Shown in pieces: positions 52,801 to 61,800 of a DNA stretch of 64,000 nt (its first letter is position 1; the number at the start of each line of letters is the position of its first letter). The stretch covers positions 1 to 64,000 of the forward strand of contig MFPR01000002.1 of assembly GCA_001784175.1 (NCBI GenBank), in the 5' to 3' direction. This DNA is from Candidatus Lindowbacteria bacterium RIFCSPLOWO2_12_FULL_62_27 (GTDB lineage Bacteria > Lindowbacteria > 2-12-FULL-62-27). A model generated the notes under the pieces. That model made no database searches and had not been told where the DNA came from. It saw only the letters and a list, made by a program, of their open reading frames with translations. The position numbers and the translations under genes were made by a program.

Positions 52801-55800
52801 ACCTTGATCTCGGAGGCGGTGGCCCACGTGATCGCGGGGTCGCCGTTGAGGAAGACCGTCTGCGGTTGCGGCGGCGTCACGTCATAGACGAAGGTCCACG
52901 AATCGACGCGGGTATTGCCTGCGCTGTCCGTGAGGGTGACGCGCCCGATGTACTGTCCGTCCTGGGACCCGATACTGGAGAGCGGCGTGAGGAGCGTGAA
53001 TGTGATATTGCTGCCGCTGACGATTTTGGCGTTGAGGAGGCTGCGCTGAACGTCATTGGTATCGATCGCGTTCATGGTATCTCCAACGTCGTAGAAGAGT
53101 TCGAGTTTGGTGGCCTGCATATTGGCGCCGAAATCGTCCTGGAGGGCAAGCGAGATGGTGGTGACCTGCGTAGTGATCTTGGCGTTGCGTCCGGGCGTGG
53201 GATCGACGAGGGTGGGCGCTGTGCCATCGAAGAGGAACTGGCGCGAGTCGGACGGAGTTTCGACGTTGCCGGCGTTGTCGGTCGAGAAAACCTGGACCGT
53301 ATAGATTCCTGAACTGGTGACGACCTGCGTTCTGTCCAGGATATATTTGAAGTTCGACAGGCTGCCGGTAATATTCTGTAGTGTGGAACCCGCGAAGGGC
53401 GCACTGCTGCCGCTGGGCCGCGTAATGCGGATGGTGTTGGCCGCAACCGATCCGCCGCCGTATTCGGTGACCGTCCCGCTGACGGCGATGTCCGTATCGC
53501 TGAAAATCTTCATACTGACGCCATTGAGGATGATGGAATTCTGAGCGGGCACCGCGGCCTCGTTCTGAAACGCGACGTTGTCGATTTTGGTCTGCGGCGG
53601 CGTGAAATCCGTGAAAATATAGAGGAACTGGTCATTGGGTTTGAAGTCAATGGAAACGGTCGAGTCACCGGCGACAATCATGATGGTATCAATCTGGCTG
53701 AACTTGCTTGAAGTGATCTTGCGGCCCAGGAAGCCTGAGTCGGTGACCGTGAGTGTTTCCTGAGTCGTGCCGCCCAAAATCGAGATCTGGACCGTCCCGC
53801 TCAAGTTGTTGCTTGCGATGACATAGAGTTCGGTCGCCCGCGGGAGGGTCTTGGGCAGCGTGGTGGAAACCGAATCGGTCTGTGCGATCAAATTGGCGCC
53901 GTTGAACTTGAATGTGGCCGAATCGGGCGCGCTGCGGTTGCCGGCGGTGTCCTCGGCGATGCAGAAGACCTCGTTGGTGCCGGACACGGTGATGGCGATA
54001 CTGCCGGAATAGGCGCCGATGGAGGTGGCCGAAAATCCCGTCGTGGCCTGTGACCCCGCCACCACCGGAAACACGAGGCCGCTGGCCTCGCCAAACCCGG
54101 AAATGGAGTGTGCCGTTTGGATGGACGCGATGTCGGGCTCGGTGATGGAGGGCGCATCCGGTCCCTTGTTGTCGACGAGGACCTGCCCGGCCGCCGTCTT
54201 GATCTCCTTGGTGAGTTCGTCGACCGCCGTGATCTTCCAGTAATACGTCTGCTCGGCGTTGACCGTCAGGACTGACCCCGTGTCGCTGGTGCCGTTCCAA
54301 GAGAAGAACTTGGCAGCCGGGAAGACCGCCAGGGCGGTCGGCGCTGGGCGGTAGACAGGGATGGAGTCGGTCTGTTTGGCGAAGACCTCAAAGATCACGG
54401 TGGCGGTATTGGCCGCGCCGTCGACCTTGTAGGTGATGAAGGCTTGGTCGTTGCGCCCGTCCTGCCGCTGCGGGGAGATGGTCGGGAAGGACACGGAGAC
54501 GCCGGTCATGGAGAAGGGCGTGTTGTCGATGATGACCTCGCCGGCGACCTCGCGGGCCAGGCCGTTGTTGTCGACGGCCGTGATGACGTACCGGTAGGCG
54601 CCGTCGGACTGGTTCGATCCGTCCCACGCGATGATGGCGTTGGATGTGTCGCCGGTGAAGGGCCCGAAGGTCTTGACGGTGGCGCCCGTGTTCTTGGACA
54701 CCATGTCGACCCGGACTTTGTCGGCCCCGGCGGTCTTGAAGCTGAAGACCGTCACGTCGTCGTCGCCGGGCGTGGTGCCGGGGCTGAACGGGCTGGGCAG
54801 GGCGCTGGCGATGAGCGTGATGGCCGGCGGCGTCACGTCCTTGACGGCGGTCGCGCGGCCGGTCGACTGGTTCTTGGACCGGTCGGTCACGCGGATTTCG
54901 AAGGTATAGGTTCCTTCGATGACGATGTTGCCGTTCTTGTCGAGTCCGTTCCAGTGGATGAGGTTCTGGCCGGCGGTCTGCGCGATGCCGGTGTCATGGG
55001 GTTCGGTGTCGAGGAGGTTGCCGGCGGCGTCGAGGATGATGAGCAGGGCGGTGTCGACGTTTTCCGAGAGGACGTAGCGGACGTCAAGCCCGTCGTTTCC
55101 GAAGGGCGCCGGCGCCGCGATGATATCGCTGATGACCGGCGCGACGACGTCAGCGACGGCGGTGTCGAAATTGAATGAGACCGAGTCAGTGGTGGGGCCG
55201 GTGTTGCCGGCGTTGTCGACCGCGTAGGCGTCGATTTTCCAGAGGCCGGGCACGAACCGCGAGTCGCTGAAATTGAGCGTGTAGCTCCAGCTTGACGTCC
55301 CGGCCGCCAGGGAATCGTTGACCTTGGAGTAGACCGCGCCGTAGGGCGAGGTCGGCGCGAAGACGCGGACGAAGACGCGACCGACGGCGCTGGTGGTGTC
55401 GGCCGCGACGCCGGTGACGGCGATGGGGCTGGCGTTGAACTGCGCGTTGTTGACCGGGTTGACGATGATGGCCGACGGATTGTCGCGGTCGTAGACGAAG
55501 GTGACCGTGTCGTACAGGAAATTGCCGGCGCGGTCGACGGCCTGGATGATGAGGGTGTAGGTATCGACCTCGGCGGCGTTGTCGATGACGGTGGCGCCGG
55601 TGAGTTTCACGCCGATCGTGTCGGTGCGCGTATCGAAGAGGATGGTGCCGAGACTCTGGCCGGCCGAATTGCGCAGGATCACGAACGTCGATTCGACGGC
55701 GTTGGCCGAAAAGCCCGTGACGCCGGACGTATCGCCGTTGGGGCTGGTTGTGGTGTCGTCGAGGTCGACGCCGACGAAGACGATGCTGTCGCCGAAGACT

Positions 55801-58800
55801 TCCTTGCCGAAGAACGTGTCCTCATACTGGGTCGCGGCGATCCCGTGGGAGATCAAGTAATTTTTTACCGCCGGTTTCTTCGTGTCGTACAGGACGATCG
55901 CGGTGTCCTCGCGGAAATTTCCGGCGTTGTCGTACACGGTGGCGACGAGGGCGTAGTATCCGTCCTGCGTGCCGTCGGTCTTGCGGTTCAGGCCGAAGGT
56001 GCTGGTCGTGGGGTTGAGGTTGAACTGCGCGCCGATGTCGCCGGCGTCGATCCCGTCGCCCTCGTCGTCCCAATACCACCGGAAGGTGGGCAGGAGGGCG
56101 CCGGCGGTGGGAATCTGCGCGGGCGTATCGGACAGCTCGACGGTGACGGCTGCGAGGGAATTGACGAACTTGCCGGTGTCCGGCGTAATCTTGATGTTGG
56201 GCGCCGAATCGTCAAAGACGAACCGGCGGTCGATGGTGGTGTCGTTGCCGTTCTTGTCGCGGGCGAAAATCAGCAGTTCATAAAGGCCGGGCGGCGGGGT
56301 CGAATCGGCGGGAACGATGTAGAAGGAATCGCTGATCTTGGTGACCGTGAAATTGAGGGACTTGCCGGTCGTGAGGTTCGTGAGGCTGAGGACGGTCGTA
56401 TTGGTGGTATCGACGCCGCCGACATATCCGCTGGGGCTCGTGTCGGCGAGGAAGACGGTGATGGTTTCGACGGAGGTATTGAACGCGACGGACGCGTCGA
56501 GGGTCTTGGCCGGATCGTTGTTCCGGAACGTCTGCAGGGCGTAGGGGTCGGTCGTGTCGAGAATGAATATCCGCGTGTCGGACAATGTGTTCCGGGCCTT
56601 GTCGCGCACGTCGATCTGGATGAGGTACGTGTCATCTTTCGAGCCGTTGGCCGGCAGGGAGATCACGGGCGTGAAGATGAGGTCGGTTGAATCGGAGGTG
56701 ACCGTGCCGCCGACCACGAGGTCGTTGTTGTCGATGATCGCGTCGCGGTCGAGGTCCTCAAAGAGCTGAATCCGCGCGCCGCCCTGGACTTCGGTGAAGA
56801 GCGAGAAATCGACGCCGGAGAGGGAGTCGACCGGCCGGATTTTGATCTGCGACAGGCTCGACTTGCTCGCGAAGGTCGAGGGATCGACGACGCCGAGATT
56901 GGATTTCGCCACCATGCTGGGCGATGTCGTCGAGAGCGAGGGTTTGGACTGGTCGAAGATGACGACGAGGTCGTCGTCGTTGCCGAACGTGCCGGAGGCT
57001 TCGACGTTGCCGGCGTTGTCGACCGCGAGTCCCTGGATGCGGAAGGACCCCTCGCCGCCGTTGACGAAGGTGGAGATGGGGATGTTTCGGACGCCCCACG
57101 TGTCCTGGCCGTCGCTCAGGGGATTGCGGGCGGTGTCGGTCGTGATCGTGACCGAGGTCCACGTGCTGTCGGGCCGGAGGATCCGCCACTGGACCTGCTT
57201 GAGGTCGGACTTGCCGCCGACCTGCGGCACGCGGCCGAAGATGTCGATGGCGACGTCGGTGGCGTTGAAGGGACTGCTGTTGCCGCCGGTGGTTTTGGCC
57301 GTCGTGACGTCGGCGTCGGGCGCGACGGTGTCGACGCGGAAGAAGACGATCTGGTCGTTGGACCGCAGGTCCGCCTTGACCGGCGCGTCGCTGTCGCGGG
57401 TGGCCGCGACGATGACGCTGTCGAATGTCTTGAAGACCTGCGCGCCCGTCACGATCTGGCCGCTCTTGGTGCCGGTGTCGATCGTGAGGGTGTCGACGAG
57501 GAGCGCGCCGTTGGCGTCGCGTCCGAAGACGACCACGAGGGTGGCCGTGTCGACGTCGTCGAAGACGACGAGCACGGCCTGGCTCACGCGCGGGAGGGTC
57601 TTGACGTTGGAGTCGATCGAAACGAACCCGGCGGTGCCGTATCCGCCGACATTGACGAGGCTGAACCCGCCCTTGCCGGACACCAGGCTCTTGTTGCCGA
57701 CCGTGTCGGTGGAGGTGGCGGTAAAGGTGTTGTTGCCCTGCGGCACGAGTACGCCGGCGATGGAGTATTCGCCGGTCGCGGCGTTGGCCGTGGCGGTTCC
57801 GACGGAGGAATCGACGCCGTTCAGGAGGACGTGGATGATCCCGCCGGGCGCGGTGAATCCGGAGACGGTGACGGTGAGCGTGGAGAGGGCGTTATTGTCG
57901 GTGTTGACGATCTGCGGCGCGTCGGGCCGCAGGTTGTCGACGTTGAACTGGCCGTCGCCGGTGCGGATTTCCTTTGTTTTCTCGTCGACGGCCGTCAATT
58001 TCCAGAAGTATGGATTCTCGGCGTCCTGCGACACAAATGACCCGGAGGCCTTGCCGTCCCAACTGAAGAATTTGGTAGACGGAAAGACCGTAAGGGTGAC
58101 GGCGTCGGCCACGATGGGCGAGGTGTCGGTCCGTTTGGCGAAGACCTCAAAGCGGACGGTTGCCGTTTCGTCCGCGCCATCGATCTTGTAGGACACGATC
58201 GCGTTGTCCTTGAGGCCGTCCTGGTTCTGCGGGGAGAAGGTCGCGTTGGAGACGCTGAGGTCCGACAGCGTGAAGGGCGTATTGTCGATGCGGAGTTCCC
58301 CGACGACGCGGGCCGTGAGGCCGTGCCCGTCGATGGCGGTGATGATGTACTGATAGGTCCCGTCGGCCTGGAAGACGCCGGATGAGTTTTTGCCGTCCCA
58401 CACGATCTTGCCGGCGGTTGTGTCGCCGGTGACCGGACCGAAGGTCCGTACGGTGAGTCCGGTGGTCTTGGAGATGATGTCGACGCGGGAACTCTGGGCC
58501 AGGAGCGTCGAGTAGACGAACTCGGTCTGGTCCTGCTCGCCGGGCGTGGAGTTGGGCGAGAAGGGCGTGGGCGTGGCGGACTGGGCGAGTGTGACCTGCG
58601 GCGGCGTCACGTCCTTGATGCCGGTGGCCTTGCCGGTGGTCACATTGTTGGACAGGTCGTACACGCGGAGCGTGAAGAGGTAGGTGTCCTCGATGACGAT
58701 GCTGCCGTTTTTATCGAGTCCATTCCAGTGGATGAGGTTCTGTCCGGCCGTCTGGTTGACGAGGATCGTGTCCTCGCGGATGAAGGCGAAGGCGGAATTG

Positions 58801-61800
58801 GTCACGGTCAGGACGGCGGTCTCGACCGATTCGGACAACACATATTTCAGATCCGCGCCCGCGTCTCCGAACGGCGTCGGCTCGACCACGATGTCGGAGA
58901 CGGTCGGGCCGACCACGTCGGTCAGGCGGGGGTCATAGACCACGTAGAGGGTGTCGGACATGCTTCCGGTGTTGCCCGCGTTGTCGACCGCGTAGGCCTC
59001 GATGTTCCACACGCCGATGGTGTCGCTGAGCGCTTTGAAGTCGACGGTGCCGAGCCATGAGGCGGCGCCGATGGCGAGGGAGTCGGCGCCGTTGGCGTTG
59101 GTGGTGACGTTGACGTGCGCCGCCGTCGCGATCCCGCCGGTGTCGCGCGGGGCGAAGACGCGGAAGTAGACGCGCGCGACCGTTCCGGTCGTGTCGGTGG
59201 AACTGCCGCTAATGGCGATGGGTCCGGCGCGGAACTGGGTATTGGTGATGGGGCTGATGATGCGTGTGTAGGGTGTGTCGACGTCGAAGACGAAGGACAA
59301 GGTGTCCTCGGCGCGGTTGCCGGCGGCGTCGATGGCGACGTAGTGGAGGTCGTAGTCGCCGACCTCCGCGAGCCCGTCGATGACGCTGCCGCCGGTGAGG
59401 ACGCGGGCCATGGTGTCGACGCCGGTGTCGGCGACGAAGGTCCCGAGCTTGACGCCGGCCTTGCGGAAGATCAGCTCGACGAAGGTCGAGTCGGTGGTCT
59501 GCGTGCCGTAGCCGACGATGTCGGCGGCCCGGTTATAGTTTTTGACCGCAGCGGCGGAGGCGGTGTCGACGAGGTTGACGCCGACCATCACGATACTGTC
59601 GTTGAATCCGGCGCCGGACGTGAACGAATCATAGACACTCGCGGACTTGCCGTGCGTGATGATGAACGCCTCGACCGTGGGCTTGACGGTGTCGTACCGG
59701 ACGATCCGGGTGTCCTCGCGGAAGTTTCCGGCCTTGTCGAAGGCGCCGACGACGATGGCGTAGTCGCCGTCCTGGGACCCGTCGGCGAGCCGGCCGAAGT
59801 TGACGGTGCTGCTGTCGGCGTTGAGGGTGGCGGACGAGAGCACTTCGGCGGCGGTGAAGACGCCGTCGCCGTCGGCGTCGTAGTACCACCGGATCCGCGG
59901 CTCCTGGCCGGAAGCGGTCGACACGCCGGACACGGCGTCGGCGAGGACCACATTGACGGCCGAGAGGGAACTCACGCGCGCGCCGGTGTCGGGCGTGACT
60001 TTGATCGAGACCGAATCCTGATCGAACAGGAAATTGCGTCGGATGTCGACCAGGTTGCCGTTCTTGTCGCGCGCGCGGACGCTGATGAAATAGGCGCCGG
60101 AGGCGGGCGTCGAATCGACGAGTTCGACGAACAACTGCGAGCCGGCCCGAACGGTCGTTCGAGTCGCGATGGCCTGGTTGGTGGAGAGATTGAAGAACCC
60201 GCTGAAGTCGCTGTTGACCGTGTCGATCCCGCCCACGTATCCGCTGGCGCTCGTGTCGGCCAGCTCCACGCTGATCGTGTCGAGGAACGTCGAGATCACG
60301 GCGCTTTCGGCGATCACCTTTGCAGTTGCGGGCGGCTCGCTGCCGGGCGTGTCGCCGAGGTGCCACGCGACGGCGAAGGGCTTGGTGGAATCGAGGATGA
60401 AGCGGACCGTGTCGGCCAGTATGTTTTGCGCGTTGTCGCGGCTGTAGATCGGCACGAGGTACGTGTCGTCCCGCGTCCCGTCGCCGGGCAGGGGCAGGAA
60501 GAAGGTGAGGGTGACGGTGGAGTCGGCGTTGGCGACGGAGGGCGTGCCGCCGATCTGGATATCGCCGCCGTCAATGTTCCCGTTGCCGTTTTTGTCCTCC
60601 CATACCTGGATGGTGGTGATCCCGCCTGTCGTGGTGGTGAGCCGGGCGTCCATGCCGGACCCGCCGTCGGCCGGCTTGATCGAAACCGCCGCGAGGCCGG
60701 TGTCCTGGAGCGCGTTGTGGACCGGGCTGGATGAGCCGATGGTCGGCGGGGTCTGGTCGTAGATGAACTCGAGATCGTCCTGGTTTCCGCCGTCGTTGGC
60801 GACCTCCTGGTTGCCGGTGGCGTCGACGCCGACGGCCTGCACGCGGTATTTGCCCTCGCCGCCGCTGGTGAGGACGGTGGCGGCGAAGGTGGCGACGAAG
60901 GTGTCGTATCCGAGGCTGCCGTAATTGACGGTGATGGAATCGGCCTCGGTGAGCGCGGTCCAGGTGTTGGTGGGATTGCGGACGCGGATCTTGACCTTGG
61001 CGGCCTCCTTGGTCGGCGTGATCCGGCCGAGGACGCGGACGTTGCCGGCCGTCAGATTGATCGGCGCCTGCTGGCCGCTCGTCGCCTCGTAGACGGTCCG
61101 CACGTCAGCGTTCGGCGAGACGCTGTCGACCTTGAAGAAGACGATCTGGTCCTCGGCCCGCAGCTCCACGCTGTTGGCCGGGGTGCTGTCGGTCTGCCTG
61201 GCCACGGCGATGGTGTCGAAGCGGGTGAAGAGTTTGGACCCGGTGGCGATGGACCCGCTGGAGGCGTTGGTGTCGATGGTGAGGGTGTCGTAGTCGACCG
61301 CTCCGTTGACCAGCCCGCCGATGACGACGCGGAAGGAGGTGTCGATCGTGTTGGTATGGCGGAGGATGATGAGCGCCTTGGACGCGCGGGGCAAGCCCGT
61401 TTCGCCGCCGAGCGCCGTTATCGCCAGGCCGGTTTCGCTGACGCCGACGAGAGACACGCCGGAGAGGCCGGTCAGTTTGCTGATGTTGCCGACGGAATCG
61501 GCGGCCTGGGCGTAGACGATGTTGTTGCCTTCGCTGAGGGCGACGGTGGTGAAGGTGAAGAGCCCGGTGACGTCGTCGGCCTTGGCGGTGGTCGTGAGGA
61601 GCGTGCCGTTGACGTTGAGCTGGATGGTGTTTGAGACTTCGGCGACGCCGGTGACGGTCGAGACGAGCGCGGTCTTGAGCGCGGTATCGTCGGCGGTCGT
61701 CATCTTGGGCGCCGGCGGCCGGGTCTGGTCCACGGTGACTCTGGCGTCGGCCGTGACGACATCATTGAGGAGCGGGTCCATCGCCGAGAGTCTGATCTTG